This document shows, piece by piece, positions 36,569 to 46,228 of a stretch of DNA of 64,000 nt (positions within the stretch are counted from its first letter, which is position 1; each line of letters opens with the position of its first letter). The position numbers and the translations under genes were made by a program. The stretch comes from Vibrio gigantis (GTDB taxonomy: Bacteria > Pseudomonadota > Gammaproteobacteria > Enterobacterales > Vibrionaceae), in contig NZ_AP025492.1 in NCBI RefSeq assembly GCF_024347515.1, positions 2,852,001-2,916,000 on the forward strand, in the 5' to 3' direction. The notes under the pieces were generated by a model, which was not told where the DNA came from, made no database searches, and saw nothing but the letters and a program-made list of their open reading frames with translations.

Positions 36569-38149
36569 TTAGTGCTCGCGCGTCGCTCGGAACTGAACTT
36601 CAGGGAAACGTTCAGAAGCTAGGTTCAAATTCACCATCGTTGGTGCGATGTAAGACAGGTTATCACCACCATCTAGCGCTAGGTTAGATTGGTTCTTACG
36701 TTTGAACTCTTCCAGTTTCTTAGCGTCATCACACTCAACCCAACGAGCAGTTGCAACGTTAACGCCTTCGTAGATAGCTTCTACGTTGTATTCCGCTTTC
36801 AAGCGCGCTACAACTACGTCGAACTGAAGTACACCAACCGCACCAACGATCAGGTCGTTGTTCTGCATAGGACGGAATACTTGCACTGCACCCTCTTCTG
36901 AAAGCTGAACCAAACCTTTTAGAAGTTGCTTCTGCTTCAGTGGATCGCGCAGACGAATACGACGGAATAGCTCTGGTGCGAAGTTAGGAATACCTGCGAA
37001 CTTCAGGCTCTCACCTTGAGTAAAAGTATCACCAATCTGGATTGTGCCGTGGTTATGCAAACCAATAATGTCACCTGCATACGCTTTCTCAGCACGTGCA
37101 CGGTCACCGGCCATGAAGGTTACCGCATCAGAGATACTTACACTCTTACCTGTACGAACATGGTTCATCTTCATACCTTGGTTGTAAGTACCTGAAACGA
37201 TACGCATGAATGCGATACGGTCACGGTGTTTAGGGTCCATGTTTGCTTGGATCTTAAACACGAAACCAGAGAACTTCTCTTCTGTCGCTTCAACATCACG
37301 TTCATTCGCTTGACGTGTTTGCGGTGCCGGAGCCCACTTCGTTAGACCATCAAGCATATGGTCAACACCAAAGTTACCTAATGCAGTACCGAAGTAAACC
37401 GGCGTTAATTCACCCGCAAGGAACAGGTCATGATCAAATTCAGGACAAGCTCCGATAACAAGCTCTAGCTCTTCACGTACGCTTTCCGCTAGATCTGCAC
37501 CTACCGCTTCATCTAGCTCTGGGTTATCTAGACCTTTGATGATACGTACTTCTTGGATCTCGTGGCCATGGCCTGATTCATACAAGATCGTTTCATCACG
37601 GTGAATGTGGTAAACACCTTTAAACTCTTTACCACAACCAATAGGCCATGAGATAGGAGCACAAGCCATACCTAGCTCGCTCTCTACTTCATCAAGAACT
37701 TCCATTGGATCACGAACGTCACGGTCAAGTTTGTTCATAAACGTTACGATTGGCGTATCACGTAGACGTGTTACTTCCATTAGTTTACGAGTACGATCCT
37801 CGACACCTTTCGCAGCATCGATAACCATCAAACAAGAGTCAACCGCTGTTAGTGTACGGTACGTATCTTCCGAGAAATCTTCGTGTCCTGGAGTATCGAG
37901 TAGGTTTACTAGGCAATCATTGTATGGGAATTGCATTACCGACGTAGTTACCGAGATACCACGCTCTTTTTCCATCTCCATCCAGTCAGATTTAGCGTGC
38001 TGGTTAGAGCCACGGCCTTTTACGGTACCCGCTTTCTGAATCGCGTTTCCGAATAAAAGAACTTTTTCAGTAATCGTGGTTTTACCCGCATCCGGGTGAG
38101 AGATAATTGCAAACGTTCTACGTTTGCTCACTTCTTGTTGGAAAGACAT
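36569..38149 (-). CDS. prfC: Peptide chain release factor 3 (RF3)
   Basis: A 526-residue translational GTPase that removes RF1 and RF2 from the ribosome after termination. G1 [12 protein letters not shown] is near residue 18, with [18 protein letters not shown] and the RF3-specific [14 protein letters not shown] stretch. Full length. It follows the rimI terminator, so has its own promoter in 38206-38309 or nearby. Confidence 0.96.
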   Translation of the reverse strand: MSFQQEVSKRRTFAIISHPDAGKTTITEKVLLFGNAIQKAGTVKGRGSNQHAKSDWMEMEKERGISVTTSVMQFPYNDCLVNLLDTPGHEDFSEDTYRTLTAVDSCLMVIDAAKGVEDRTRKLMEVTRLRDTPIVTFMNKLDRDVRDPMEVLDEVESELGMACAPISWPIGCGKEFKGVYHIHRDETILYESGHGHEIQEVRIIKGLDNPELDEAVGADLAESVREELELVIGACPEFDHDLFLAGELTPVYFGTALGNFGVDHMLDGLTKWAPAPQTRQANERDVEATEEKFSGFVFKIQANMDPKHRDRIAFMRIVSGTYNQGMKMNHVRTGKSVSISDAVTFMAGDRARAEKAYAGDIIGLHNHGTIQIGDTFTQGESLKFAGIPNFAPELFRRIRLRDPLKQKQLLKGLVQLSEEGAVQVFRPMQNNDLIVGAVGVLQFDVVVARLKAEYNVEAIYEGVNVATARWVECDDAKKLEEFKRKNQSNLALDGGDNLSYIAPTMVNLNLASERFPEVQFRATREH

Positions 38150-38174
38150 AGTCGCCCTTTGCTGATCTAAAGCG

Positions 38175-38205
38175 TAAAAAGGGCAAGTAGATAATACTTG
38201 CCCTT
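38175..38205 (-). terminator. Terminator of holD-rimI
   Basis: An 11-bp perfect stem AAGGGCAAGTA / TACTTGCCCTT with a 5-base loop, followed on the minus strand by TTTTT. It separates rimI from prfC. Confidence 0.87.
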
Positions 38206-38309
38206 GAATTCTGTGTGCGGATTATACAGAAAGCGTGTCACTTTCTAAAGGGTCAGTTTGCACCCTATTTTGTCGCTAATTATCTGGTCGTCTAAAAGAA
38301 ACAACATCG

Positions 38310-38765
38310 TTAGCTAAAAGACATAAAAAGATAGCTCATAATGATCGCATCTTCATTACCTTGCTTAGTTGGATAATAGTTACGACGTCGATCAACTTCA
38401 TTGAAGCCGGCCTTTTCGTAAAGATTAAACGCGTTCACATTACTTTCGCGTACTTCTAGCCAAGCACTTTCCGCGTCAGCTTGTTCGCACATATCAAGGA
38501 AATGCTCAGTTAACGCTTTACCATACCCTTTGCCTTGCTGGCTTGGGTCTACCGCAATATTAAGCAATGTGACTTCGCCAACGATGTTTTGCGCGAAGAA
38601 ATATCCGACCACTTGCCCATCGACTTCAAGAACATGATGACAAGCGCCTCGACTCTCAAGATCGCGGATCATGGTCTCAGACCATGGATGAGAATGCGCG
38701 GCCTGCTCTATCTTCCAAATGGCGTCAAGGTGTTGTTGTGAAGTCGGTAAAAATTGATTAGTCAT
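38310..38765 (-). CDS. rimI: Ribosomal protein S18 alanine N-acetyltransferase RimI
   Basis: A 151-residue GNAT enzyme that acetylates the N-terminal alanine of ribosomal protein S18. Visible motifs are HPWSETMIRDL, the acetyl-CoA loop VDPSQQGKGYGKALTEH and SAWLEVRESNVNAFNLYEKAGFNEV, typical of RimI. The start at 38765 (MTNQFLP) overlaps the holD stop by 8 bases; an earlier in-frame start would lie well inside holD. The holD-rimI pair is conserved in enterobacteria and vibrios. Confidence 0.92.
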   Translation of the reverse strand: MTNQFLPTSQQHLDAIWKIEQAAHSHPWSETMIRDLESRGACHHVLEVDGQVVGYFFAQNIVGEVTLLNIAVDPSQQGKGYGKALTEHFLDMCEQADAESAWLEVRESNVNAFNLYEKAGFNEVDRRRNYYPTKQGNEDAIIMSYLFMSFS

Positions 38766-39156
38766 ATGCACAAATTTGTTGCCACAAGTCGCGGCGGTGT
38801 TGGTTATTACCATTAATGTCAGACAGTAATGGAGATTGAAGTGTTTTAGCCTTCAGCTCTTGAGCCGACTCGCAACCCGCAAACCATACCCACTCAACCG
38901 CCCCTAAATCCACAGAAGATAGGTGCTGAGGCTGAATATGTAATGCCTGAGATAAGTCGAGCTTGATACTTTTGAGTACTCGCTCAAACATCACGGCGAG
39001 ATCTTCCTGAGGTTTTTCAGGTGAAACCAATAGTAACTTGCAATCGTTCGAGAGCGGGATCAACTCAGATTCATAACCAGCCAAGCGCTCTGGGTGGCTT
39101 AGCTCCCATTGGCTAATGCCCATCTCTTGCAGGTATTGTGCGTGTGTTTGTGACAT
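38758..39156 (-). CDS. holD: DNA polymerase III psi subunit HolD
   Basis: A 132-residue clamp-loader accessory protein that binds chi (HolC) and links the polymerase III holoenzyme to SSB. The family start is visible (YLQEMGISQWELSHPERLAG), followed by a Rossmann-like core ending near QHRRDLWQQICAYD. Psi is divergent in sequence, but the N-terminal motif and the overlap with rimI make the call firm. Confidence 0.9.
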   Translation of the reverse strand: MSQTHAQYLQEMGISQWELSHPERLAGYESELIPLSNDCKLLLVSPEKPQEDLAVMFERVLKSIKLDLSQALHIQPQHLSSVDLGAVEWVWFAGCESAQELKAKTLQSPLLSDINGNNQHRRDLWQQICAYD

Positions 39157-39243
39157 ATCTAGCGGTTATAACCTTTGGTTAGTAGTGAGCGGCTTATTAG
39201 AGCGCACTTAAAAAGAGCTCGTTAGAACTGGGCTGATACTAAC

Positions 39244-39274
39244 AAAAAATAAAGGAGCATCAAGCTCCTTTATT
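39244..39274 (-). terminator. Terminator of the ubiT-yhbS operon
   Basis: Stem AAAGGAGC / GCTCCTTT with a 5-base loop; a T-rich tract follows on the minus strand. Confidence 0.87.
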
Positions 39275-39315
39275 TAGACAAAATACGTTTGTATCTTATT
39301 ACATGGTAAATCAGT

Positions 39316-39819
39316 TTATAAGTCGTTGAACTCAGGGCTGTAAGCCACTTCACCAGAATGCCCAGCAAGCGCACCTTCAACCAGTTCAATGGCTTGGAAA
39401 GCACCTTCAGGCACATCCCAAGTGCAGCTCAAACCAAACTCGCTCGCAGCCTTGAAACCAAAGCGACCGTAATAAGCAGGGTCACCAAGCACAACACAGG
39501 CTGGGTAACCAAAATCAACCAAAGTAGAAAAAGCATCTTCCACTAGCGATTTGGCAACCCCTTTGTTGCGGAACTCTTCCTTCACAGCGAGAGGCGCAAG
39601 CCCTTGCCAGTTATGATCGTCACCATTAAGAGTGATCGGGCTAAACATCAGGTGACCAACCACCTCGCCTTCATCAGAACAAGCCACCAACGATAGCGTT
39701 AAATGGCTATTCTCACGTAAGCTCATAACCAAGTTAGCTTCTGCATCTGTTTCAAATACAGATTTCAATAAACGATCAATGACAAGTATATCTGCCGGCG
39801 CTTCAGTTCGAATAAGCAT
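39316..39819 (-). CDS. yhbS: YhbS-like GNAT N-acetyltransferase
   Basis: A 167-residue acetyltransferase with EAPADILVIDRLLKSVF, the acetyl-CoA loop VKEEFRNKGVAKSLVEDAF and GDPAYYGRFGFKAAS, all typical of the YhbS family. The substrate is unknown. It overlaps ubiT by 17 bases, and in E. coli yhbS also lies beside yhbT (ubiT), so the pair is conserved. Membership in an anaerobic quinone function is not established. Confidence 0.88.
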   Translation of the reverse strand: MLIRTEAPADILVIDRLLKSVFETDAEANLVMSLRENSHLTLSLVACSDEGEVVGHLMFSPITLNGDDHNWQGLAPLAVKEEFRNKGVAKSLVEDAFSTLVDFGYPACVVLGDPAYYGRFGFKAASEFGLSCTWDVPEGAFQAIELVEGALAGHSGEVAYSPEFNDL

Positions 39820-40372
39820 TCATTACCTCACTTTGTGTATCCGGGGATTGTACTCCCTTCTGCACAAAATCAGCTAATTGATTTAACAAAGTTTTCATAG
39901 GAGTCGGCAATAAGTCCAAATCTACGCTATCCATCAAGTTTTTAACTTCTAAACCGAGCTCAGTATCCCCTTCAATAGACAGTCTACGTTGGAAAAAAAG
40001 CGTATCTGGGTCTTCTTTACGCCCCGCAATCAACACAAGATCATTTAGATTGCCACTAAAGCTAACGTCTTCAGTCACCTCTTTGTCAGCGACAACCAGT
40101 TGCTCATTTTTGTAGCTAATACACCAACTTAACCCCATGTCTTTTATTGAGACTTTAAGCCATTTGTCTTCTAAAAATTCAAAGTCTCCGTCTTCTAAAG
40201 CTTCCTTAAAGACATTCTTAAGCGCCTCCAACAAGGCTCTTTTTTGTACTGTTTTAGGCAATAACTGGACTGGAGATCGCAAAATTGATGCGGCATTTTG
40301 AACTAGTTGAGTGCGAATCTTGTTTATCACGTGACTTATCCGTAACTTTGTCAATAATATGGAATGCATCAT
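39803..40372 (-). CDS. ubiT: UbiT (YhbT), SCP2-domain accessory factor for anaerobic ubiquinone synthesis
   Basis: A 189-residue SCP2-like lipid-binding protein. In E. coli UbiT works with UbiU and UbiV in the oxygen-independent ubiquinone pathway. Matches to the E. coli protein include FLEDKWLKVSIKD, RKEDPDTLFFQRRLSIEGDTELGL and LLNQLADFVQKG. The N-terminus is uncertain: two adjacent ATGs and an in-frame GTG at residue 15 are candidates. It is divergent from a GGDEF-EAL gene; its partners ubiU and ubiV follow that gene on the other strand. Confidence 0.9.
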   Translation of the reverse strand: MMHSILLTKLRISHVINKIRTQLVQNAASILRSPVQLLPKTVQKRALLEALKNVFKEALEDGDFEFLEDKWLKVSIKDMGLSWCISYKNEQLVVADKEVTEDVSFSGNLNDLVLIAGRKEDPDTLFFQRRLSIEGDTELGLEVKNLMDSVDLDLLPTPMKTLLNQLADFVQKGVQSPDTQSEVMNAYSN

Positions 40373-40588
40373 AGATGATGTTGAGATCTCAGTTACTGTT
40401 ATGTATCAAATTAACTTCTGTTTGATGCTCGACCTTTAATATCCTGAAAATCACAGTTATAGTAAATCAGGTAATGAGAATTACAGCGGATCGCTGCACT
40501 CACAGGTAAATATCGATAGCCACACAATAAGTAATAAATATTTATCGATAGTGAATATTCAAGCTCTTGGAGAATTGGTAGTACTTTG

Positions 40589-42628
40589 ATGCCTCCCCAG
40601 CAACTACAACATTGGTTTACCCAGCTAACTGCGAATAGTCCGTTCTTTTTTGCAGTACTTGATGCTCAACATAACTATTTTATGGTGAATGAGCGTTACT
40701 GCGATATTGCTGGTTTGAGTCAAACAGAGCTTGCAGGCATGAATGACCGCCAAACATTGGGCGAACAATTCTACCAACATCTTAAACCTTACTATGAGCG
40801 TGCATTCAATGGCGAAACGATTGAGGCCGAAGTCACCCTCAACGAAACTGACCTCGATACTAGCCTTCATTTCAGCCTGTCTCCGCTTACCAATGGCAAC
40901 AAAACCGACTACATCGTCTTTCACGCCTTCGACACATCAGAAAACCAAGTACTTGTCCGTTCTTTGGAAGAATCCGAAGCCAAATTCCACAAGCTATCTC
41001 ACCTACTCCCAGAGGGATTACTGCTAGTTGAAAGTGACTACATCCTGTCATCCAACCCAGCAGCAGCACGCTTGCTCGGCTTTAACTCCACCACAGAGTT
41101 AATTGGCGAAGAGTTGGGACGCCTATTTATCGATGAACAAACCAAAACAGTCTTCAATAATAACCTCAGCTCTATTATTTCTGAGTCTGGTTTGGTTTGC
41201 TTAACGGGTGCACGATGTGGCTTTGAACGTAAGGTTCAGCTCAACATCGACTCCACCTCTGTTCTTGGTAGTAACACTCAGCTAGTGCTTATCCAAGACG
41301 CGCAAGAAACCGCAAAACAATATACACCGGCAAACAGTGAAGATGCCTACATCGATGCACTAACCAAGCTCTACAACCGAGTTGGGTTTACTAAGCGTCT
41401 TGAGCAGTTCATTCACAACGACACGCCGGCGGTGATGCTCTATTTAGACATTGATAACTTTAAGAATATCAATGATTCACTTGGTCATCACATCGGTGAC
41501 AAGGTGATTAAAGAGGTTGCCTCACGCCTTAAGCGCTTACTGCCTCGTAAAGCCGTTATTGGGCATTTAGGTGGGGATGAGTTTGGTATTATCCTGCCTG
41601 AACCAGAACACCAACGAACACCTGAAATGCTCGCTGAAAAGATCATTTCCCTGATCAATCAACCCTTCGATCTTCACCACTTTAGCAAGCGCTTAGCCTG
41701 CTCGATTGGTAGTGTGAACTTTCCGCAAGATGGCACCGATGCTCGTATCTTGCTGCAAAATGCTGATACTGCGATGTATGAAGCGAAAGATCGTGGTCGC
41801 AACCGCCTGATCAAGTTCAACGAACAGATGAATAAAGAAGCACGTATGCGACTTTGGCTTGAAATAGAGCTACAAAAAGCGCTGCAACAGAATGGACTTG
41901 AGGTTTGGTATCAACCTAAGGTCAACGCACGTGATTTCACCATCAATGGCGCAGAAGCTCTGGTACGCTGGAAGCATCCTGTAGAGGGGTATATTAGCCC
42001 TGCGGCATTTATCCCTGTCGCAGAGCGTGCTGGCCTTATCGAACAACTTGGTCGTGTAGTGATGCGTGAAGTGTTTGCTACGGTTAAGCGTTGGAAAATG
42101 CAAGGCATCCTTCCAGGACGTGTCGCAATCAACCTTTCTCCAGAACAGTTTGGCAATCCAAAGCTGATTGATTACGTGGAAAAGCTACTGCGTTCGACCG
42201 AGCTTGATCCAAGTGCGATTACGTTCGAACTAACAGAAAGCGCGGTAATGAGTGACAGTGAACACACACTTCAAATGCTTAACGCCATCAAGAAACTTGG
42301 CTTTGCCCTATCGATTGATGATTTTGGTACGGGTTACTCTTCATTATCTTACCTTGCCCGCTTCCCAATAGATGAGCTTAAGATTGACCGTGCTTTCATC
42401 TCTGATATTGATACGCTACCAAAGCAAATCACCGTGATTGAAAACATCATCAACCTTGGTAAATCTCTCGATTTGACCGTAGTTGCAGAAGGTGTCGAAA
42501 CCAGCGAGCAAGCCACTCTGCTCTCTAACCTCAACTGTAGTTCGATTCAAGGCTTCCACTTCTATCGCCCTCAGCCAAAACAAGATGTCGAAGAGCTGTT
42601 TGCCCAAAATCGCCGTCATAAGAACTAG
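40589..42628 (+). CDS. rocS: PAS-GGDEF-EAL cyclic di-GMP protein (RocS-like)
   Basis: A 679-residue cytoplasmic protein. Two PAS-like sensor regions (about 10-110 and 125-240) precede a GGDEF domain with an intact GGDEF at 328-332 and an EAL domain with EAL at 456-458, DDFGTGYSSL and ELKIDRAFI. Both synthesis and hydrolysis of c-di-GMP are possible; in many such hybrids only the EAL is active. Position next to ubiT and the U32 genes matches rocS of V. cholerae, which affects rugosity and motility. A TTG lies one codon before the chosen ATG. The PAS input ligand is unknown. Confidence 0.86.
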   Translation: MPPQQLQHWFTQLTANSPFFFAVLDAQHNYFMVNERYCDIAGLSQTELAGMNDRQTLGEQFYQHLKPYYERAFNGETIEAEVTLNETDLDTSLHFSLSPLTNGNKTDYIVFHAFDTSENQVLVRSLEESEAKFHKLSHLLPEGLLLVESDYILSSNPAAARLLGFNSTTELIGEELGRLFIDEQTKTVFNNNLSSIISESGLVCLTGARCGFERKVQLNIDSTSVLGSNTQLVLIQDAQETAKQYTPANSEDAYIDALTKLYNRVGFTKRLEQFIHNDTPAVMLYLDIDNFKNINDSLGHHIGDKVIKEVASRLKRLLPRKAVIGHLGGDEFGIILPEPEHQRTPEMLAEKIISLINQPFDLHHFSKRLACSIGSVNFPQDGTDARILLQNADTAMYEAKDRGRNRLIKFNEQMNKEARMRLWLEIELQKALQQNGLEVWYQPKVNARDFTINGAEALVRWKHPVEGYISPAAFIPVAERAGLIEQLGRVVMREVFATVKRWKMQGILPGRVAINLSPEQFGNPKLIDYVEKLLRSTELDPSAITFELTESAVMSDSEHTLQMLNAIKKLGFALSIDDFGTGYSSLSYLARFPIDELKIDRAFISDIDTLPKQITVIENIINLGKSLDLTVVAEGVETSEQATLLSNLNCSSIQGFHFYRPQPKQDVEELFAQNRRHKN

Positions 42629-42729
42629 CTAACCGATCCAAACACCTCCCCTTCAACACCAAGCCAACATGTAAAACGGTCACTCGTCAGTACCTCAAAC
42701 GGAGTAAAAGCAGATTTATCCATCTAAAC

Positions 42730-42771
42730 CTGCCTTACATCAATTCCGTCATTCACAATTCTTCATAAAAT
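42730..42771 (+). promoter_or_regulatory. Candidate ubiU promoter with degenerate FNR-like site
   Basis: A TAAAAT -10 at 42766-42771 would start transcription near 42778. The sequence CTGCC-TTAC-ATCAA (42730-42743) has one perfect and one poor FNR half and is centred 41.5 bases upstream, the class II position. FNR controls ubiUV in E. coli; support here rests on geometry more than sequence. Confidence 0.3.
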
Positions 42772-42806
42772 GCTCGCTTCAACTTAATTCTACTGGTAGT
42801 GAGCAA

Positions 42807-43820
42807 ATGGAACTCTTATGCCCAGCGGGTAACTTACCTGCTTTGAAAACCGCTATTGATTGTGGTGCGGATGCTGTCTATATCGGATTCAAAGACGATA
42901 CCAATGCCCGACACTTTGCAGGGCTAAACTTTGCGGGTAAAAAGCTCGATCGTGCTGTGCAGTATGTGCATGACCGCAACAAGAAAATTCATGTTGCCTT
43001 AAATACGTTTGCTCACCCAAATGGCTTCGAACGCTGGACTAATGCTGTAGACAACGCGGCTGCGTTAGGTGTCGATGCGCTGATCATCGCAGACATTGCG
43101 GTACTTGAATATGCTGCAAACAAGTATCCAGACCTTGAACTGCACTTATCAGTACAAGCATCAGCGACCAATGCTGCTGCTATCGACTTCTACCACAAAA
43201 ACTTCAACGTTAAGCGTGTGGTATTACCGCGTGTATTATCGATTCATCAGGTCAAACAGCTTTCTCGTAACATCACTTCTGACGTTGACCTTGAAGTATT
43301 CGCTTTCGGTAGTTTGTGTATCATGGCAGAAGGCCGTTGCTACCTCTCTTCATACATGACAGGCGAATCACCAAATACCGTTGGTGCTTGTTCTCCGGCG
43401 AAATACGTTCGCTGGCAAGAAACAGAAACTGGCCTAGAGTCTCGCTTGAACGAGATCCTTATCGATAAATATGAAGCAGGTGAAAACGCTGGTTACCCAA
43501 CGCTGTGTAAAGGGCGCTTTGAAGCAGAAGTCGATGGTGACCGTAAACGCTACCACGCACTTGAAGAGCCAACCAGTCTAAACACGCTATCCATGTTGCC
43601 TGAGCTTTTCGCTGCGAATGTTGCCTCAGTGAAGATTGAAGGTCGCCAACGTAGCCCTGCTTATGTTGAACAAGTGACTCGTACTTGGCGCGCTGCTATC
43701 GATCGCTATTTAGCGAACCCAGAACAATACCAAGTTGAACAAGCTTGGAATGCGACACTTGCGAATGTATCGGAAGGTACACAAACCACGCTTGGCGCTT
43801 ATCACCGTAAATGGCAATAG
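42807..43820 (+). CDS. ubiU: UbiU, U32-family protein of O2-independent ubiquinone synthesis
   Basis: A 337-residue U32 protein forming a complex with UbiV that hydroxylates ubiquinone precursors without oxygen, using prephenate as oxygen donor in E. coli. The start MELLCPAGNLPALKTAIDCGADAVYIG and the Fe-S cysteines (GSLCIMAEGRCYLSS, VGACSPAKY, PTLCKGRFE) are present. ubiV starts 18 bases after its stop. A degenerate FNR-like site is noted upstream. Confidence 0.93.
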   Translation: MELLCPAGNLPALKTAIDCGADAVYIGFKDDTNARHFAGLNFAGKKLDRAVQYVHDRNKKIHVALNTFAHPNGFERWTNAVDNAAALGVDALIIADIAVLEYAANKYPDLELHLSVQASATNAAAIDFYHKNFNVKRVVLPRVLSIHQVKQLSRNITSDVDLEVFAFGSLCIMAEGRCYLSSYMTGESPNTVGACSPAKYVRWQETETGLESRLNEILIDKYEAGENAGYPTLCKGRFEAEVDGDRKRYHALEEPTSLNTLSMLPELFAANVASVKIEGRQRSPAYVEQVTRTWRAAIDRYLANPEQYQVEQAWNATLANVSEGTQTTLGAYHRKWQ

Positions 43821-43838
43821 AGCCAAATGGAGAACTCA

Positions 43839-44717
43839 ATGAAATACGCATTAGGCCCTCTACTTTATTTTTGGCCAAAACAAGACGTTGAAAGCTTCTA
43901 TGAGCAAGCGAAATCAAGCTCTGCTGACATCATCTACCTAGGTGAAGCTGTATGTTCAAAGCGTCGAGAGATGAAAGCGAAACACTGGATGGACATTGCT
44001 AAAGAGCTGTCTGCTTCCGGTAAGCAAGTTGTACTCTCGACCATGGCATTGCTAGAAGCACCTAGCGAAGTCAACATCATGAAGAAGTACATTGATAACG
44101 GTGACTTCGCGATTGAAGCCAATGACGTGTCTGCTATTCAACTGGCAAGCGAAAGCAAAGTACCTTTCGTGGTTGGCCCTGCGGTGAACACCTACAATGC
44201 ACGCACGCTGAACCTGTTCTTGAAACAAGGTATGACACGTTGGTGCATGCCCGTTGAGCTTTCTCGCGAATGGCTAAGCAACGTAATGACACAGTGCGAA
44301 GAGCTGAACATCCGCAACAAATTCGAAGTAGAAGTATTTAGCCACGGCTATCTACCGCTTGCTTACTCGGCTCGCTGCTTTACAGCTCGCGCAGAAAACA
44401 AAGCTAAAGACGATTGCGAAACCTGCTGTATCAAGTACCCAACAGGGCTACAAGTAGAAAGCCAAGAAGGCCAATCAGTATTCAACCTTAATGGGATCCA
44501 GACACAATCAGGCTACTGCTACAACCTAGTCAATGATTTGCCAAACATGCACGACCTGGTTGATGTGGTTCGTTTAAGCCCACTCGGTATCGATACCTTC
44601 TCTGAAATCAATAACTTCAGAGCAAACGAGCAAGGTCAAAAACCGATGAAGATTGAAAGCCGACAATGTAATGGCTACTGGCACCAGCTTGCAGGTTTAG
44701 ACGTGAAAAACATCTAG
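43839..44717 (+). CDS. ubiV: UbiV, U32-family partner of UbiU
   Basis: A 292-residue Fe-S protein acting with UbiU in anaerobic ubiquinone hydroxylation. Cysteines match E. coli UbiV: LGEAVCSKRREM, AYSARCFTARAENK, and the DDCETCCIKYP cluster. The start at 43839 has GGAG six bases upstream and matches the E. coli N-terminus (MKYALGPLLYF); an earlier in-frame ATG would add four residues. A terminator follows. Confidence 0.93.
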   Translation: MKYALGPLLYFWPKQDVESFYEQAKSSSADIIYLGEAVCSKRREMKAKHWMDIAKELSASGKQVVLSTMALLEAPSEVNIMKKYIDNGDFAIEANDVSAIQLASESKVPFVVGPAVNTYNARTLNLFLKQGMTRWCMPVELSREWLSNVMTQCEELNIRNKFEVEVFSHGYLPLAYSARCFTARAENKAKDDCETCCIKYPTGLQVESQEGQSVFNLNGIQTQSGYCYNLVNDLPNMHDLVDVVRLSPLGIDTFSEINNFRANEQGQKPMKIESRQCNGYWHQLAGLDVKNI

Positions 44718-44748
44718 TTCGATAATTGAACCTATCAGCAACAGATAC

Positions 44749-44779
44749 AAAAAAGGTCTAGCACTCGCTAGACCTTTTT
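44749..44779. terminator. Bidirectional terminator between ubiV and the MATE gene
   Basis: Stem AAAAAGGTCTAGC / GCTAGACCTTTTT with an ACTC loop, between convergent genes. Confidence 0.9.
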
Positions 44780-44801
44780 AGTTCAGTTCAAGAAACACGA
44801 G

Positions 44802-46139
44802 CTATGCTGTCGCTGTTTCCATCGGTGAAGCATCGAGCTTCTTTACGTCTTTGTAGAGCATCACCATCACCACCACGCTTAACGCAATATTAGACAATGG
44901 GTACGCAATCCAGATCCCCGGCACACCGTACAACTTCGGCATGATGTACAAGAAAGGCAGTTGGATAAGCATGTTACCTATCGTCACAAACATCGCCTTG
45001 CTGCCCTTGTTTACCGCTTGGTAATAAGCACCCGCAACCACTAAGAAACCGTCAAGCGCCAATGCAAACATGTGTAGTCGAATACCCAACACGGTGTACT
45101 CAACTAACTGAGGCTCGTCTGAGTTGAATACTGACACAAACTCACGTGGGAACACGTTGAGAAGTAACACAAACGCCACACCAATCAACACTGAACTCAG
45201 CATTGCAATCTTAAGTAACTTACGAATATTCGCTTGGTTACGCGCACCATGATTATAACTCACTAATGGTTGCATACCGTTGGCGATACCTTCTGCTGTG
45301 AGGTAATAAACCGTCACGATGTAGCCCAAGATAGCGTAAGCACCTATCATCAACTGGTCGCCATATTGAGAGAACAACGCATTGTGTAGCGCCACCATCA
45401 TCGAACCATAGGCGTACATAAAGAAGCTTGATGTACCAATCGCAAAGATCTGTGGGATAACCGAGAGCTTCAATCTCAACTCATTCCAACGTAAACGTAA
45501 GTTTGCTCGACGTGAGAAGAAGTAAGCCAGACCCAACCCCGTAACCACAAACTGGGCAATCGCTGTTGCTAGTGCCGCCCCCATTAACTCCCAACCAAAC
45601 TGAGCGATAAACAGGTAATCCAGAACGATATTAATCACCGCACCGACAATCATCAGTATTGTGGCTAAGTTCGGGCTGTCATCATTACGCAGTAAAAACG
45701 GCATTGCGATAGAGCCCAAAGTGAAGACGCTAGCACCAATCAGGATGTGTAAATATTGCAGGCCAAGTTCGTATACACGCCCTTCAGCACCCTGCCAAAG
45801 CAAAAAGTTGTCGGCAAACAGATACAGTAACGCCGAAACAATCGGCGTTATCGCCAGTAGCAAGGTTAGACCGGTTGCTAGGATCTGTTTAGCACCCTGA
45901 GTGTCTTTTTCACCCTGTCGAATCGAGACAAGCGCACCCGTACCTACGCCCACTAGCATACCAATACCGAGAATCGAACCAATCACAGGCCACGCGACGT
46001 TAATCCCCGCGAGTCCATCAGCACCAACATACCGGCCAATGAAAATGCCGTCCACTACTTGGTACAGGCCATTAACCAGCATCGCCGCCACGGTTGGGAT
46101 TGTGTAGCGCCAAAATTGGCGACTAATTGAGTTACTCAT
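44802..46139 (-). CDS. MATE-family multidrug exporter
   Basis: A 445-residue inner-membrane protein with about twelve helices and the MatE repeats (N-terminal PTVAAMLVNGLYQVVDGIFIG, GVGTGALVSIRQG). MATE proteins export cationic drugs and metabolites by Na+ or H+ antiport. It resembles the MepA-type branch. A MarR regulator gene lies upstream on the same strand and a palindrome (46195-46215) lies 56 bases before the start, so MarR control is likely. Substrate unknown. Confidence 0.88.
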   Translation of the reverse strand: MSNSISRQFWRYTIPTVAAMLVNGLYQVVDGIFIGRYVGADGLAGINVAWPVIGSILGIGMLVGVGTGALVSIRQGEKDTQGAKQILATGLTLLLAITPIVSALLYLFADNFLLWQGAEGRVYELGLQYLHILIGASVFTLGSIAMPFLLRNDDSPNLATILMIVGAVINIVLDYLFIAQFGWELMGAALATAIAQFVVTGLGLAYFFSRRANLRLRWNELRLKLSVIPQIFAIGTSSFFMYAYGSMMVALHNALFSQYGDQLMIGAYAILGYIVTVYYLTAEGIANGMQPLVSYNHGARNQANIRKLLKIAMLSSVLIGVAFVLLLNVFPREFVSVFNSDEPQLVEYTVLGIRLHMFALALDGFLVVAGAYYQAVNKGSKAMFVTIGNMLIQLPFLYIMPKLYGVPGIWIAYPLSNIALSVVVMVMLYKDVKKLDASPMETATA

Positions 46140-46194
46140 TTCTTACTCTACTTTCATTTGTGAGTCGCATATCAACGAGATATGACTCGAAAAG

Positions 46195-46215
46195 TTAGTT
46201 AACAAGGCTAACTAA
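46195..46215 (-). promoter_or_regulatory. Probable MarR operator before the MATE gene
   Basis: TTAGTTAAC-AAG-GCTAACTAA, a 9-bp inverted repeat with one mismatch, between marR and the MATE gene. It shares TTAGTTA, the AAG centre and GCTAACTA with the palindrome before the MarR gene, so one regulator probably binds both. Confidence 0.65.
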
Positions 46216-46228
46216 ATATCTAAATTAT

